A stretch of DNA of 45,776 nucleotides from Blastopirellula marina (GCA_020721965.1 DYLS01000031.1:1-45776); one strand, 5' to 3'. Shown: positions 16,520 through 27,248, numbered from the stretch's first letter. Notes: generated by a model from the letters alone, not told the origin. Numbers and translations are program-made.

Positions 16520-17887
16520 TCAGAAGCCGTATTTCGCCACGAATTCCAGTCTGAAGCTGTCGCCAGGTAATTTCCCGGCCCAGTTCGTCTTCCACTGACT
16601 GGCCTCCACGCCAACGAGGAATTGCTTCGTCAAATCATAGCTGAGGTTGGCGAAGTAGAACTGGTTGTACGTTCGGCCGGTCGTGATGTCGCTGTTGATA
16701 GGGTCATCGATGGAATAGCCGACATGGCTGTGCAGCCGGCTCGTCCAGTCGTACCAAACATCGACCCAGCCACCGGTCGAACGGATGATATCCCGCGTGG
16801 TTGTGTTCACCCCCTGAACCGCGCCGCCGAGATAGGCACCCAGGTTTTCGCCGGTGAAGAACTCGCCTTGAACACCGAGCCGGCGGGTGATTGGGTAGCG
16901 GAAGTCGACGTTGAATGACCAGGTCAGCAGCTCAACGTCGTCGGCCGCCGGCGGTGTCAGGAAGTCCCACGACTGCTCGCCGATGTGCCCGGAGATCCCG
17001 AACTCGAAGGGGCGGCCACCTTGGCCACGATCCCCGAGCTTGAAGGCCAACCGCCCCTCCACGACTGGCCAAGAGGCGTGGTCTCCCACCACGTTCGGTC
17101 CGAATTCGGAAACAATATCACCGTTAATGGACGCCTGTGTTGTTACCAGCAGGTCGTCGGAAAAATGAAAATACCGTTCCGCGCGGAATTGGGCACGGCG
17201 GTAGCCGAGATTTCCACCACCCCAACCCACGGAGTACATCAAGGTGCCGGGGAGTAAGGGCGAAATGACGTCCCAAGTTTGACCGGCCAGCAGCCGAAAG
17301 TATTCATTCTTGACTTCCAGGTACGCGTGGCGGAGAAGGACCGTACCTTTGTTCTCCTGGAGGTAATTGCCCTGGAAGTCGATTTCGACCTTGCCACCGC
17401 TTTCCGCGCAGCCGAGCGCCGCAATTTGGGGACCGGTAAAATCCAATCCCAAACGTGTGGATTTGGCATCCACATGCCAGGCCGACTCGCCTTGATCCGA
17501 GGATGAAAAAACATACAGCGTGTAGTCACCAACGTTCGAACGTGCACTTTCGTACGTCGTTGCGCCCCAGAGGATGCCGTACGGCACGATTTGGAAATCG
17601 CCCTTAGTCCAGGCCAGCTTCTTCATTTCAGCCCGCAACTCGTCCATGGTGTAGTATTCAGCCTTGAGGTCGGGATCGGCTTCGGTGGCGAAAGAAGCCG
17701 TATCGTAGCTGACCGGTGGCAGTGGCCGGAGCGATTCCGCGCGCAGCCGAGCCAATTCCTCTCGCAGGGCCTGTGTCTCGTTCTCCAATCGCTGAAGACG
17801 CTGCTCCGCGGTCTCCTGGCCGTGCACAGCCGCCGGAAGGCCGAGCACTACGGCCAATGTTACAACGAGCAACCCGTGCCAATTCAT
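16520..17887 (-). CDS. Outer-membrane porin-like beta-barrel protein
   Basis: A 455-residue exported protein. Residues 1-23 are a signal peptide ([18 protein letters not shown]) and cleavage is expected before QETAEQ. A short coiled coil follows ([18 protein letters not shown], about 26-52). From about residue 90 the sequence alternates polar and hydrophobic residues with many aromatics and Gly, as in trans-outer-membrane beta strands, and it ends in Phe (VAKYGF), the usual barrel-insertion signal. The coiled coil followed by a barrel recalls planctomycetal porins of the OprP/phosphoporin-like type, but the solute is unknown. I chose the ATG at 17887, preceded by GGAGAAAGGAC; longer frames upstream lack a signal sequence. 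It is divergent from glgC. Supports a Gram-negative type envelope. Confidence 0.82.
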   Translation of the reverse strand: MNWHGLLVVTLAVVLGLPAAVHGQETAEQRLQRLENETQALREELARLRAESLRPLPPVSYDTASFATEADPDLKAEYYTMDELRAEMKKLAWTKGDFQIVPYGILWGATTYESARSNVGDYTLYVFSSSDQGESAWHVDAKSTRLGLDFTGPQIAALGCAESGGKVEIDFQGNYLQENKGTVLLRHAYLEVKNEYFRLLAGQTWDVISPLLPGTLMYSVGWGGGNLGYRRAQFRAERYFHFSDDLLVTTQASINGDIVSEFGPNVVGDHASWPVVEGRLAFKLGDRGQGGRPFEFGISGHIGEQSWDFLTPPAADDVELLTWSFNVDFRYPITRRLGVQGEFFTGENLGAYLGGAVQGVNTTTRDIIRSTGGWVDVWYDWTSRLHSHVGYSIDDPINSDITTGRTYNQFYFANLSYDLTKQFLVGVEASQWKTNWAGKLPGDSFRLEFVAKYGF

Positions 17888-18085
17888 CGGATCCGTCCTT
17901 TCTCCCGGGAAGCGATCATGCGTTGGCCAAACAACAAGGTGGTGGCGATTGGCCAGCAATTCGGCAAAATCCGTGCCGTCCTTCTTGGTGTAATCGTCAG
18001 TGCGATGCGTATATTTCACACGATTCGACGGTTGGCAGTCGCGGATTTGCCGCTGTGGGGAATCCCCTCGCACGATCTGCCGAGT

Positions 18086-18112
18086 TTGACGATTGTGCGG
18101 GCAGGATAATAT
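18086..18112 (+). promoter_or_regulatory. Possible promoter of glgC
   Basis: TTGACG and TAATAT occur 15 bases apart (TTTGAC gives 16), 243 bases before the glgC start, in the 467-base divergent gap between the porin and glgC. Spacing is slightly short for sigma70. Nothing else is recognised in this gap. Confidence 0.3.
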
Positions 18113-18354
18113 GTAGCGAACTGAAGGGTATTGCCAGAACGTCGCCCGACGCCAGGCCGGGAACGACCGTGGCGCCAGGTTGCGGGAAGCTCGGCCGGGG
18201 CTGTCGCCCCTTCCAATTCTTGCAAGTTCTTGCAAGAATCGCCTCTCGGCGGTTGAAGTCGCCGGGCAGTGTGATACCATGCATCAATCGGGAGGGTATC
18301 GGGAGAGACTGGTTTTGCAGCGACGGGTCATTGCAAGTGCAACGGGAAGGCGTC

Positions 18355-19626
18355 ATGAACAAAATGGTGGCACTGATCTTGGGCGGCGGGCGGGGTACGC
18401 GACTGTATCCGTTGACGAAATATCGCTCCAAGCCGGCCGTGCCCATCGGCGGCAAGTACCGACTGATCGATGTTCCCATCTCCAACTGCATCCATAGCGG
18501 CGTGGAACGCATTTATATCCTTACGCAATTCAATTCTGCGAGCCTGCATCGGCACATTCGCGCAAGTTACAACTTCGACGCCTTCCACGGCGGTTTCGTG
18601 GAGATCTTGGCCGCCCAGCAGACGTTGACGCACTCCGACTGGTATCAAGGTACAGCGGATGCGGTCCGCCACAATCTGACGTATGTCCGTCGCCCAGATG
18701 TGGATCAGGTTTTGATCCTCTCCGGCGACCAGCTTTATCGCATGGATTACCGGCAATTGGTCGCTCTGCATCGCCAGAGAAATGCGGATGTCACGATCGC
18801 GGTGATTCCGGTTCACCGCAAGGCGGCGCCAGGGCTGGGAATCGTCCATATCGAAGAAGACGGCCGGGTTGTGGCCTTTCATGAAAAGCCACAGACTGAC
18901 GAAGAACTGGAGGCCGTACGAACCGAGCCAGCCTGGATCGAAAAACTGGGGGTGCCCTCGCATGGTCGCGAATACGTGGCCAACATGGGCATCTACCTTT
19001 TCAATCGCGATGTACTCGTCGACATCCTGGAACGGACGGATTACCGCGACTTCGGCAAGGAGGTCTTCCCCTCGGTCATCCAGGCCTGCCGTGTCCAGGC
19101 CTTTGTTTTCGATGGCTATTGGGAAGACATCGGGACGATCGGCGCCTTTTTCGAGGCCAACTTGGCGCTCGCGCAGCCGGATGCTGCCTTCTCGCTGGAA
19201 GCCCCGAACGCCCCGCTTTACAGTCGCGGCCGATTTCTGCCGCCGTCCCGCATCGCCAATGCGACGATCAAGAACAGCTTGGTAGCCGACGGGTGCGTCA
19301 TCGGCCCCGGCTGTCTTGTGGAGAACAGCATCATCGGCTTGCGGAGCATCATCGCCGAAAACTGCGTGATCCGTAACGCGATCATCATGGGCAACGACTA
19401 CTACGATCGCCACGGTGACGCCCGGCAGACGCCCCTCATGATTGGCCCGGAAACGCACATCGAAAACGCGATCATCGACAAGAATTGCCGGATCGGAAAA
19501 AATGTGCGAGTCATCAATCTTTCGGGCGTGCAAGACTCTCCCGAAACGCCATTCGGTATGATTCGTGACGGCGTCATCGTCGTGCCTAAAGAGACGGTCT
19601 TGCCCGACGATTGGACCATGGCCTGA
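18355..19626 (+). CDS. glgC: Glucose-1-phosphate adenylyltransferase
   Basis: A 423-residue ADP-glucose pyrophosphorylase, which makes ADP-glucose from ATP and glucose-1-phosphate for glycogen synthesis in the cytoplasm. The nucleotide-binding start [17 protein letters not shown] is at residues 6-22, followed by [20 protein letters not shown]. The catalytic-region [10 protein letters not shown], the substrate-binding FHEKP and the [11 protein letters not shown] motif are present. The C-terminal third is a left-handed beta-helix with hexapeptide-like repeats ([16 protein letters not shown] and onward). Length is normal. The ATG at 18355 has GGGAAGG six bases upstream; the open frame extends far upstream but without homology. 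No glycogen synthase or branching enzyme lies next to it. Allosteric effectors cannot be read from the sequence. Confidence 0.95.
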   Translation: MNKMVALILGGGRGTRLYPLTKYRSKPAVPIGGKYRLIDVPISNCIHSGVERIYILTQFNSASLHRHIRASYNFDAFHGGFVEILAAQQTLTHSDWYQGTADAVRHNLTYVRRPDVDQVLILSGDQLYRMDYRQLVALHRQRNADVTIAVIPVHRKAAPGLGIVHIEEDGRVVAFHEKPQTDEELEAVRTEPAWIEKLGVPSHGREYVANMGIYLFNRDVLVDILERTDYRDFGKEVFPSVIQACRVQAFVFDGYWEDIGTIGAFFEANLALAQPDAAFSLEAPNAPLYSRGRFLPPSRIANATIKNSLVADGCVIGPGCLVENSIIGLRSIIAENCVIRNAIIMGNDYYDRHGDARQTPLMIGPETHIENAIIDKNCRIGKNVRVINLSGVQDSPETPFGMIRDGVIVVPKETVLPDDWTMA

Positions 19627-19903
19627 ATCGCGGGAGGCACGTTACGTGTCCCTGCTCATATCTTGCTTGCCTCCCCTCGCCATCTGGCCGTACTGCACGT
19701 GTATTAGGCAGAGCGACGGCGGCTAGAAAAGCGTGTAAAGGGCAGCTTGAGCAGCGTATATACGCCCTACCGAGCCGATGGCGCGATTCCACCACGGTCT
19801 TTGGAATCGCACCGATAGATTGCCAGCGTCGGTCCGGGCGCGGCCTGGTGGCGGCCAGCCGCAATGCGGGCATTCGCCGCAGTGCTATCGCAACGAGATA
19901 GCG

Positions 19904-21046
19904 TCAGGAACGCCTCGAGGCGGCATCGGTCGCCAGATGGTCCGGCTCTTCCTCGGCAACGATACGGCCCTCGCCACTGCGCTGGCGTTCCACAATGTGG
20001 CATTTCACGATGTGCCCATCCAGATCGAGCGTGTTCGGGGCTTGCCGTCGGCAGATATCCTCCGCCAGCGGACAGCGGGGATGGAAGCGGCAGCCCGGCG
20101 GAGGCTTATCCGGGCTGGGAACGTCGCCCTCCAAAACGATGCGGTGGCGATTGGCAGTCGGGTCCATTTGTGGAACCGCCGAGAGGAGGGCCTGCGTGTA
20201 GGGATGCAACGGTTCCGCATACAGCCGCGAGCTTTCCGCCATTTCCACGATTTGCCCCAAATACATCACGGCAACCCGGTCCGACAGATATTCTACCACC
20301 GATAGATCGTGAGAGATGAATAAATAGGTCAAATTGAAATCCGCCTTTAGCTCCATCAATAGATTGATAATCTCCGCCTGAAGCGAGACATCCAGCGCGG
20401 ACAGGGGTTCGTCGAGCACAAGAAAATCGGGCCGCAACGCCACGGCCCGGGCGATGCAGATTCGCTGCCGCTGCCCCCCCGAGAACTCGTGCGGATACCG
20501 ATCCCAAATGCCGGGTGGAAGATGCATGCGGTCGAAAAGGTGGGTGACGATGCGCCTCCGCTGCTCGGGATCAGTCCAATTGTCATGATCAGGCGAGATA
20601 TTGGTCTGCCCAGGCGTTCCTTCACCGATGTTGGATTCATGAGATAGAAATCTACGCTTTTGGTTCGCGCCCGCGTGGATGATCAATCCCTCTTCCACGG
20701 CGGCGCCGACGGTCATCCGAGGGTTGAGCGAACTGAACGGATCCTGGAAAACGATCTGCATCTCTCGTCGTAGTTGGCGGAACGCACTGCCCCTCAGGTG
20801 CGTGATGTCGCGCCCCTTGAATTCGATGCAACCGGAAGTCGGTTCGATAAGACGCAGGATGGTTCGACCGACGGTGGTCTTGCCGCAGCCGGATTCGCCG
20901 ACAAGCCCGAGAACCTCGCCCTTGCGAACGTCGAACGATACCCCGTCCACCGCTCGCGCCACTTTCCTCTCTGTGGAGAATAGGCTGCGTGGGCCATAGA
21001 AATACTTTCTCAGTCGGCGTACCCGCAAAAGCGCTTCATCTTTCAT
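19904..21046 (-). CDS. oppF: Oligopeptide ABC transporter ATPase, OppF-type
   Basis: A 380-residue ATPase that powers peptide import together with the OppD-type partner. Visible motifs are Walker [11 protein letters not shown]-loop [10 protein letters not shown], signature FSGGQRQRI, Walker [13 protein letters not shown] and H-loop ISHDL. The C-terminal oligopeptide-transporter extension has the [14 protein letters not shown] cysteine cluster plus a later Cys, a pattern that in some Dpp/Opp ATPases binds an iron-sulfur cluster. About 30 polar residues (near [15 protein letters not shown]) are inserted between Q-loop and signature, unlike most relatives. The chosen ATG at 21046 overlaps the end of the upstream gene by 11 bases; a GTG at 21058 is possible. 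It is the last gene of the operon. Peptide specificity is inferred from family and operon only. Confidence 0.9.
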   Translation of the reverse strand: MKDEALLRVRRLRKYFYGPRSLFSTERKVARAVDGVSFDVRKGEVLGLVGESGCGKTTVGRTILRLIEPTSGCIEFKGRDITHLRGSAFRQLRREMQIVFQDPFSSLNPRMTVGAAVEEGLIIHAGANQKRRFLSHESNIGEGTPGQTNISPDHDNWTDPEQRRRIVTHLFDRMHLPPGIWDRYPHEFSGGQRQRICIARAVALRPDFLVLDEPLSALDVSLQAEIINLLMELKADFNLTYLFISHDLSVVEYLSDRVAVMYLGQIVEMAESSRLYAEPLHPYTQALLSAVPQMDPTANRHRIVLEGDVPSPDKPPPGCRFHPRCPLAEDICRRQAPNTLDLDGHIVKCHIVERQRSGEGRIVAEEEPDHLATDAASRRS

Positions 21047-22079
21047 AATCAAGCTCACCCGCGAAATGGCACCGCACTTCGTGGCCCGGTTCCAGGATTC
21101 TCAGTGGGGGTTCTTCCTCTCGACAGCGGTCCTGCGCGAATTTGCAGCGCGGGGCGAATTTGCACCCGCGCGGCAATTGCGCAGCGTCGGGCACGTCGCC
21201 GGGAATGGTCAGCAGCTCCTGTCCTTTCTTCATGCCCAAGGCTGGCCGAGCACGAAACAGCCCCCAAGTGTAGGGATGAAGAGGATGGGCAAACAATGTG
21301 CGCACCGACGCCTTTTCCATCACCCGGGATGCGTACATCACGAGGACTTCGTCGGCCATTTCCGCCACGATGCCCAAATCGTGCGTGATCAGGATGACCG
21401 CCATATCCTTTCCCGACTGAAGTTGCCGCAGCACTTCCAGAATCTGGGCTTGAATCGTGACGTCCAAGGCGGTGGTAGGCTCATCGGCAATCAGCAGCTT
21501 TGGTTCGCATGACAAAGCCATCGCGATCATGACCCGTTGACGCATACCGCCCGACAGTTGATGCGGATACCAATATTGCCGCGAGCGAGGATCGGGAACG
21601 CCCACTTTTTCGAGTAGCTTGACGACCTGTTCTCCGACCTCGCGGGTGCTCGAGTGCGGCTGATGCAACCGGATGGCCTCCCGAATCTGAGAGCCTACGG
21701 TGAATACCGGGTTCAGCGAAGTCATCGGCTCTTGAAAGACCATGGCGATCTTGGCGCCGCGAATCTTGCGCATCTCCACTTCCGAGAGTCGGGTCAAATC
21801 TGTCGCTCCGCCGGCGTCATGGAAGGTGATCGTTCCGTCCACGATGTGGCCGGGGGGAGGGACCAGACGCATGATCGACAAGCCGGTCATGGACTTGCCG
21901 CAGCCCGACTCGCCCACGATTCCCACGGTCCTGGCCCTGGGGACATCGAAAGATACGCCATCCACCGCCTTGACCACACCTTTTTCAGTGAAGAAATAGG
22001 TTCGCAGGTCGCGAATACTCAAGACTGAGGACGGTGTGCTGGCGAGCGATGGTTGATGATATTCGACGACGGAAGACAC
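21036..22079 (-). CDS. oppD: Oligopeptide ABC transporter ATPase, OppD-type
   Basis: A 347-residue ATPase, the partner of the OppF-type protein downstream. Motifs: Walker A GESGCGKSM, Q-loop FQEPMTSLNPVFT, signature LSGGMRQRV, Walker B LLIADEPTTALD and H-loop ITHDLG. The C-terminal extension again carries a cysteine cluster (CKFAPRCKFAQDRC). The first 20 residues are a variable leader. It starts 48 bases after the oppC-type gene and overlaps the next gene, so it is co-translated within the five-gene operon. Identity as a peptide/nickel-class ATPase is firm; the exact ligand of the transporter is not. Confidence 0.92.
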   Translation of the reverse strand: MSSVVEYHQPSLASTPSSVLSIRDLRTYFFTEKGVVKAVDGVSFDVPRARTVGIVGESGCGKSMTGLSIMRLVPPPGHIVDGTITFHDAGGATDLTRLSEVEMRKIRGAKIAMVFQEPMTSLNPVFTVGSQIREAIRLHQPHSSTREVGEQVVKLLEKVGVPDPRSRQYWYPHQLSGGMRQRVMIAMALSCEPKLLIADEPTTALDVTIQAQILEVLRQLQSGKDMAVILITHDLGIVAEMADEVLVMYASRVMEKASVRTLFAHPLHPYTWGLFRARPALGMKKGQELLTIPGDVPDAAQLPRGCKFAPRCKFAQDRCREEEPPLRILEPGHEVRCHFAGELDYER

Positions 22080-22127
22080 GCGCTGGACTCCCTGATGAAT
22101 GCGATCTAGGCACGCAACCGAAGATCC

Positions 22128-23396
22128 CTAGGTGCGCAGCCGAGGATCCATGGCATCGCGCAGCCCGCTCCCCACCAAATTGAATACCGTAACTGTCACA
22201 AAAATGGCCAAGGAGGGAAATACGACCAGCCACCAATAGTGATAGTTTTCGCTTCCGGTACGTAGGATCAATCCCCAGCTCGGCGCGGGGAGCCGTACTC
22301 CGAACCCGAGCAAACTCAACCCCGCCTCCGTGATGATGGCTCCCGCGATGCCAAAGGGGGCGGCCACCAGGGCCGGGGAAATGGCATTCGGTAATATATG
22401 CCGAAAGATGATTCGACTGTGCGACGCGCCCATCGCCCGCGCGGCCTGCACGTAATCGATGGCTCGCTGCTTCAGCACCTCGCCGCGAATCAACCGGGCT
22501 ATCGTCGGCCAACCCGTCACGCCGATGACCACCATGATGATGTAAATGCTTTGCCCCAATAAACCGACCAGCGTGAGAATGAGGAAGAAACTCGGAAACA
22601 AGATTACCACTTCGATGACCCGCGAAATCACGATATCTACCGCCCCGCCGAAATAACCTGCAATGGCCCCCAGCACCACGCCGATCGTGATATAGATGCC
22701 CACCGCCACGAAGCCCACCGTGAGCGAAATCCGCAGCCCGTAAAGCATCCGCACGAACACGTCGCGTCCCACGTCATCTGTCCCCAGAATATGTGGGAAA
22801 CCATCGTTGCTTTTCCGCCAATTCAGGACCTCTTGCCCCTCGGGATTGGTCACGAAGCGGGGCTTGCGATACATGGGCGGCTTCACCGACGATTCGATAT
22901 CCTGCTCCGTCGGCCCGAACGGTATGGGCGGATAGAACGCCACGACGTTCTTTTCATTGCGAAATTGTTCTTCGGGGAAGGTCCGTGCGCGATAACGGTT
23001 ATCGGGCCGGATGCCGGGGACCGTCATCATCCCACTGGCCAGGACGATCAAGCAGATGTAGAGTGCGGCAACGCGGCTCATCCTTGCCCATTTTCCCATA
23101 CCCCGACGTCGCCATGCCCGATCCGCGATGACTCCCGCCACGACCCAGGGGACAAAGGCCACCAAAGCCATATTGAACCAGAAGTCCACCGTCTCTTCTG
23201 GGTTCAGCAAAGCGCGAAACCAAGGCCATAGAATCTTATGTCCGTCGTAATAGAAAAAAGGCACGCTGGAGGCCAATGCTGGCGCGAAAATCGCCAAACA
23301 AAAAAGCGGCACCAGCAGCCATAGCGCGATATACGCGGCTGTATTCTTTCTGAATTGCGACCATACAATGTCGAGGTAGCCGTCGCGCCGACTCAT
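22128..23396 (-). CDS. oppC: Oligopeptide ABC transporter permease, OppC-type
   Basis: A 422-residue inner-membrane permease. After the first membrane helix (about 19-41), instead of a short loop there are about 150 extra residues with two further hydrophobic segments (about 77-95 and 108-124). After these comes the standard region, starting near HILGTDDVGRDVFVRMLYG. The ATPase-coupling EAA-like loop is YVQAARAMGASHSRIIFRHILPN at about 314-336. OppC-type proteins are usually near 300 residues, so this one is unusually long at its N-terminal side. Its ATG overlaps the stop of the oppB-type gene by four bases. It pairs with the also enlarged OppB-type permease, which suggests that the two extra parts may act together outside the membrane. 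Confidence 0.9.
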   Translation of the reverse strand: MSRRDGYLDIVWSQFRKNTAAYIALWLLVPLFCLAIFAPALASSVPFFYYDGHKILWPWFRALLNPEETVDFWFNMALVAFVPWVVAGVIADRAWRRRGMGKWARMSRVAALYICLIVLASGMMTVPGIRPDNRYRARTFPEEQFRNEKNVVAFYPPIPFGPTEQDIESSVKPPMYRKPRFVTNPEGQEVLNWRKSNDGFPHILGTDDVGRDVFVRMLYGLRISLTVGFVAVGIYITIGVVLGAIAGYFGGAVDIVISRVIEVVILFPSFFLILTLVGLLGQSIYIIMVVIGVTGWPTIARLIRGEVLKQRAIDYVQAARAMGASHSRIIFRHILPNAISPALVAAPFGIAGAIITEAGLSLLGFGVRLPAPSWGLILRTGSENYHYWWLVVFPSLAIFVTVTVFNLVGSGLRDAMDPRLRT

Positions 23397-25210
23397 GCTT
23401 GGCCGTCCTGCGTCCCGAAACTGATTCTCGGGTCCACCACGGTGTACAAAATGTCCGTCAATAAGATGCTGAGTAACACAACAATCGCATCAATGTAAAT
23501 CAAAGCCATGAGCGTCGGATAATCCTTTTGCTCGATAGACTCCCAACTTAGTCGCCCCATGCCGTGAATCCCGAAGATATATTCGACGAGCACGGACCCG
23601 CCTAGGAGCGCCGGGAGGAATGATGAGAAGAGCGTGAGGATGGGAATCAACGCATTACGCAAGGCATGCTTGAGAATGACCTTGGATTCGGAAAGCCCCT
23701 TCGCCCGGGCCGTGCGGATATAATCCTGCGAGACGACATCCAGCATGGCCGTCCGGGAATACATGGCCAAGCCGGCTAAACTGAATAGCGAGAGGCATAC
23801 AACCGGCAGGAATGCATGCCAAAGATAGTCCAGCAAATAGCGCCCCCAGGCGTAGCTGTCGGCATTGGGGGAATGCAGCCCCAACATGGGAAACCACTTC
23901 AGGTAGTCCCCATAGCAAAAGAATAGCAGGAGAAGCATCCCCGCCACGAAGGGCGGAATGGAATATAAAAGAAACAGTTTGAAGGTAATCCATCGGTCGA
24001 TCCAGGTATTCCGATATACGGCCGCCGCGATGCCGGCTGGGATGGCGATCAGATAGATCACTACCTCCGCCATAAGCATGAGCGGGGCCGAGACCAGCAC
24101 CGCATTCCAAATCTTCGTCGCCACGAACTCTCGCGTCTTGGTGGCGGATCGGCCGAATTGGAACGTGACCAATCGCCACACCATGTGGGCATATTGCGTA
24201 TCTGTGAAGCAATACAGGCAGCGCTGCCACAAGGGCGGCTCATACAAGGTGCGATTCAGATCATAGTGGACGAGCCAGTTGTCAGCCACCTCTTCGATCA
24301 GCTCGCGTGGGGCGTCGGGGGGTACGTCCAACCGAAGGGGATTGCGTACCAGACGCCGCAGGGCCATAGCCGCGACGGCACGCTCGTGCAGCGATGTACT
24401 GGAAAGCAACGTCTCGATATAAAATCGCGTGTCGGCGGGGTCGATGTAGTCCAATTCCTCGAACAATGCCGCACGGTCGAGTTCGAGCATCCCGCGGAAA
24501 TGGGCGGTAAGCTCGGCGCGACGTTCGTCCGACAATCGCCGGGTCAGCGGTTCCGCCCGACGCCACCACTGCCGCCAGGCACCCACCACCTTGGCTGTGT
24601 CCGCATCTTTAGGGGGATAAGAATAGGTGTAAACAAACGGTTGCACCACCATGGCATTGAGCGCGTGGATCACCCCGATCTTCTCGTGCGGATCGATGTC
24701 CCGGCGACGAAGCAAGTCGATGAGCGGCGGTACACCGTGAACACCGACATCCTCGCAGTACACCCTGGCATAGGCTGCGACGGCCTTGGCGAGGCGGGGG
24801 CGTTCACGCGCATCCGCCAGCCGCTGGCGGAAGCGAGGAATCCCGAGACCTCGCAGGAACCGGAGCGCCGCCCGATTTTCAGGATCGTTAGGGCTCTTGG
24901 CCAAAAGATTCAATTGACGGGCGATTTCCGATTCATCGGCCATCAAGAAGTGTGCGGCTTGCCGAACGGCCTGAAAATGGTCGAGGGAGTATCGCAGATT
25001 GAGGATCAGCGGTCGATCGAGCTTCAAATCCCGTTTCTGGAGGAGGTACGCTTCCCTGGTTTGTGTTCCCTGACCAGCCAGGCCGGTTGCGCCCAACTGC
25101 ATGAGCAGAGGGTCGCCCGGTGCCAGTTGCATGATGCAGAAAGACACCACCGTCACTCCGAAGAGCGTGGGGAGGATGAGAAAGAGTCGTCGAACGATAT
25201 AACTCAGCAC
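23393..25210 (-). CDS. oppB: Oligopeptide ABC transporter permease, OppB-type, with a large inserted domain
   Basis: A 605-residue permease. The N-terminal helix (LSYIVRRLFLILPTLFGVT) and MQLAPGDPL are standard, as is everything from TFQFGRSATKT (about 349) to the end, including the EAA-like loop YIRTARAKGLSESKVILKHALRN. Between about residues 75 and 345, where relatives have a short extracytoplasmic loop, sits a roughly 270-residue soluble, helix-rich segment with HEAT-like character. Typical OppB proteins have 300-340 residues, so the insertion nearly doubles the length. I prefer the GTG at 25210 because it gives the usual start and AAGGAG lies upstream (13 bases, long); another GTG at 25240 has no ribosome binding site. 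It is the second gene of the operon, 100 bases after the lipoprotein. Confidence 0.9.
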   Translation of the reverse strand: MLSYIVRRLFLILPTLFGVTVVSFCIMQLAPGDPLLMQLGATGLAGQGTQTREAYLLQKRDLKLDRPLILNLRYSLDHFQAVRQAAHFLMADESEIARQLNLLAKSPNDPENRAALRFLRGLGIPRFRQRLADARERPRLAKAVAAYARVYCEDVGVHGVPPLIDLLRRRDIDPHEKIGVIHALNAMVVQPFVYTYSYPPKDADTAKVVGAWRQWWRRAEPLTRRLSDERRAELTAHFRGMLELDRAALFEELDYIDPADTRFYIETLLSSTSLHERAVAAMALRRLVRNPLRLDVPPDAPRELIEEVADNWLVHYDLNRTLYEPPLWQRCLYCFTDTQYAHMVWRLVTFQFGRSATKTREFVATKIWNAVLVSAPLMLMAEVVIYLIAIPAGIAAAVYRNTWIDRWITFKLFLLYSIPPFVAGMLLLLFFCYGDYLKWFPMLGLHSPNADSYAWGRYLLDYLWHAFLPVVCLSLFSLAGLAMYSRTAMLDVVSQDYIRTARAKGLSESKVILKHALRNALIPILTLFSSFLPALLGGSVLVEYIFGIHGMGRLSWESIEQKDYPTLMALIYIDAIVVLLSILLTDILYTVVDPRISFGTQDGQA

Positions 25211-25310
25211 GGGCTCGATTCGCTCCTTGTGTCTTTCCACCAGGGTCTGGCGACAAAGTGCGGCGGACGTTGCATCCGCGACTACGGTGTGGAGTCCGCC
25301 GTGCGCGTCC

Positions 25311-27248
25311 TCAGGGCATTTCCCGCCCTGTCAGGCGAGCGCGGTCGGAGTACCATTCGCGGCCATCGTAGCATGGGCGAATCTTATAAAAGTTGACGTT
25401 ACGTATTCGGGCATCGTAGCCGCCGGTGGCTCTATCTGAGAATAAGAATGTATATGGTTGATCCTCATAAATCAGTCGATGAATACGGTGGTACAATTCC
25501 TTTTGCTCGTCTTCATCCATCGTCACACGCAACTTTTCGATGGCTGCGTCGACCTCCGGGTTGCGGTAGGCCACGTGATTCGAGCTGTCGGGTAAATCGG
25601 CCTGGCTGCTATGCCAGACTTGGTAAGGATCCTGCTTCCAGGAGAGCGCCCAGCCCAGCATGGCGGCGTCGTAGTCCCGCTTTCGCAGCTTTTGTAGCAT
25701 GAGATTCCACTTCGTCGGGGCGATGACGACGTCGATCCCGACCTTGCGGCATTCCTCCTTGACAATCTCGGCCACCTGGCGATAGGTGGGCGAATCGGCG
25801 TAGATCATCAATTCGAACCGGGCGGCGATGCGCCGGTTATCTATGCTCTTATCGCGGATCCCGTCGTTGTCGGTATCCTGCCAACCGGCCGATTCAAGAA
25901 GGCTTTGGGCCTTCTGCAAGTCATACGGTATCGGCTCCAGACTGGAATCGTAGCTGCTGCTGCCGGGTAAAAAAGGCCCTGTCGTTCGCTCCGCCAAACC
26001 CCGGAACGTGCGTTCGATGATGGCATCCACGGGAATCGCATACGCCATGGCCCAACGAAATTCGCGATCGCGAAAGACCTCACGGTCCAGGTTATAACCG
26101 ATGTAACGGTATCCTGGGTAACTATAATCGACGAGTTTTACCTTTTTCGCTTGTACATTGGGATGGGACTTTGCCTGGAGGAACTGGTCTTTATCGGGAA
26201 TTCCTGCGAAATCCAACTCATTTTGAAGCAGTTTTTGCGTCATTGTGTTAGTATTGGTTATGCATTGGTAGAGCACGTCGCTAAAATAGTAAGGACTGCC
26301 CCAATAGTTGCCGAACCGCCGCAGGGAGAGGCTTTGCTGTGTCCGCCACTCGACGAACACCATCGGTCCCGTGCCGCACATCATTTTGTTGGCCCAATGG
26401 TTATTGAAGGCGTCCGCAAACTCCTTGGAAGAGAAATCTGCCGAGATGGGGTCCCCGTTTTCGTCCACGGAGAACACGTGCCGCGGAATAATAGGAAAGC
26501 CAAATAGGGTGAAATCCCTCGCGAGGAAGTAAGGCTTTTTCCAGCGTACAACGAAGGTATACTTGTCCTTCATGCGATATTCGATTTTGTACGGATTATT
26601 CGGGTCTTCCGATTGTGGGTCCTCAAAGTAGCTGCGAATATGCGCGGCCTCGATGTTGGGATTGAGCACGCAGTCGAAGGAAAAGGCCACATCGCGCGCC
26701 GTGAGTTCACGGGCGGGAAGAGGCTTTCCGTTGGGCAGCTTCATGGGATGCCACATAACGCCTTTGCGGATGTGGATCGTGTACTCCAGTGTGTTCGGAT
26801 TAAATTCCCAGGATTCCGCCAGAACCGGTTCCAGAACGTCGGGATCGGAGAATTGTGGCTCGGCCAAGGTCTCGTAAACCCGTGATTGAAAGGCCTCCGA
26901 GACCGTGTCGCTGGCGGTCAGCGGGTTCAGGGTATCCGGGTCTTCGGGATAGGCCAGGAGCAATAAATCTTGAGGCGCCGGCTCGCGATTGGAACGGGTA
27001 AGCTTTCCGGTGACCGATCGGGACCGGGCCGAGCCTTCCGGCGTGCTGGGGTTGGCCACGGCGGTGCCTGACGTATTCTGCGGCTTGGAACAGCCGACGA
27101 CAACGGCCAACACGGCGAAAAGACCGATCGTTAGCGTGCGAGCGTCCCCGACGCGGCGTGAACAGCTCGTCCGCGGAACAGGTTGCAAGGCTCTTTGCGC
27201 TCTTGAGGCATTGGTAAGGGTTCGGCACATGGTGTAGATCAGCGACAT
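25311..27248 (-). CDS. oppA: Peptide-binding lipoprotein of the ABC transporter
   Basis: A 645-residue extracytoplasmic solute-binding protein of family 5 (OppA/DppA). After a basic leader, a hydrophobic core and lipobox (LAVVVGC, Cys53) show that it is a lipoprotein. The mature part begins with a low-complexity Ser/Pro/Thr linker. Family landmarks include YPEDPDTLNPLTASDT at about 97-112, the LAESWEFNPNTLEYTIHIRKGVMWH region and ELTARDVAFSFD. A DTDNDGIRD segment (about 452) resembles a calcium-binding loop. It leads the five-gene transporter operon and would hand peptides to the two permeases. The ATG at 27248 was kept although its ribosome binding site is weak; an ATG at 27230 is an alternative. 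Ligand is inferred from the operon; related proteins also bind nickel or sugars. Confidence 0.9.
   Translation of the reverse strand: MSLIYTMCRTLTNASRAQRALQPVPRTSCSRRVGDARTLTIGLFAVLAVVVGCSKPQNTSGTAVANPSTPEGSARSRSVTGKLTRSNREPAPQDLLLLAYPEDPDTLNPLTASDTVSEAFQSRVYETLAEPQFSDPDVLEPVLAESWEFNPNTLEYTIHIRKGVMWHPMKLPNGKPLPARELTARDVAFSFDCVLNPNIEAAHIRSYFEDPQSEDPNNPYKIEYRMKDKYTFVVRWKKPYFLARDFTLFGFPIIPRHVFSVDENGDPISADFSSKEFADAFNNHWANKMMCGTGPMVFVEWRTQQSLSLRRFGNYWGSPYYFSDVLYQCITNTNTMTQKLLQNELDFAGIPDKDQFLQAKSHPNVQAKKVKLVDYSYPGYRYIGYNLDREVFRDREFRWAMAYAIPVDAIIERTFRGLAERTTGPFLPGSSSYDSSLEPIPYDLQKAQSLLESAGWQDTDNDGIRDKSIDNRRIAARFELMIYADSPTYRQVAEIVKEECRKVGIDVVIAPTKWNLMLQKLRKRDYDAAMLGWALSWKQDPYQVWHSSQADLPDSSNHVAYRNPEVDAAIEKLRVTMDEDEQKELYHRIHRLIYEDQPYTFLFSDRATGGYDARIRNVNFYKIRPCYDGREWYSDRARLTGREMP

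Noticed and set aside
17716-18354. N-terminal extension of the glgC frame by over 200 codons
   Set aside because: The extension has no homology, overlaps the porin gene in antisense, and a good ribosome binding site precedes the ATG at 18355.
18328-19533. 401-codon frame opposite glgC
   Set aside because: Shadow frame; glgC shows unmistakable motifs on the other strand.
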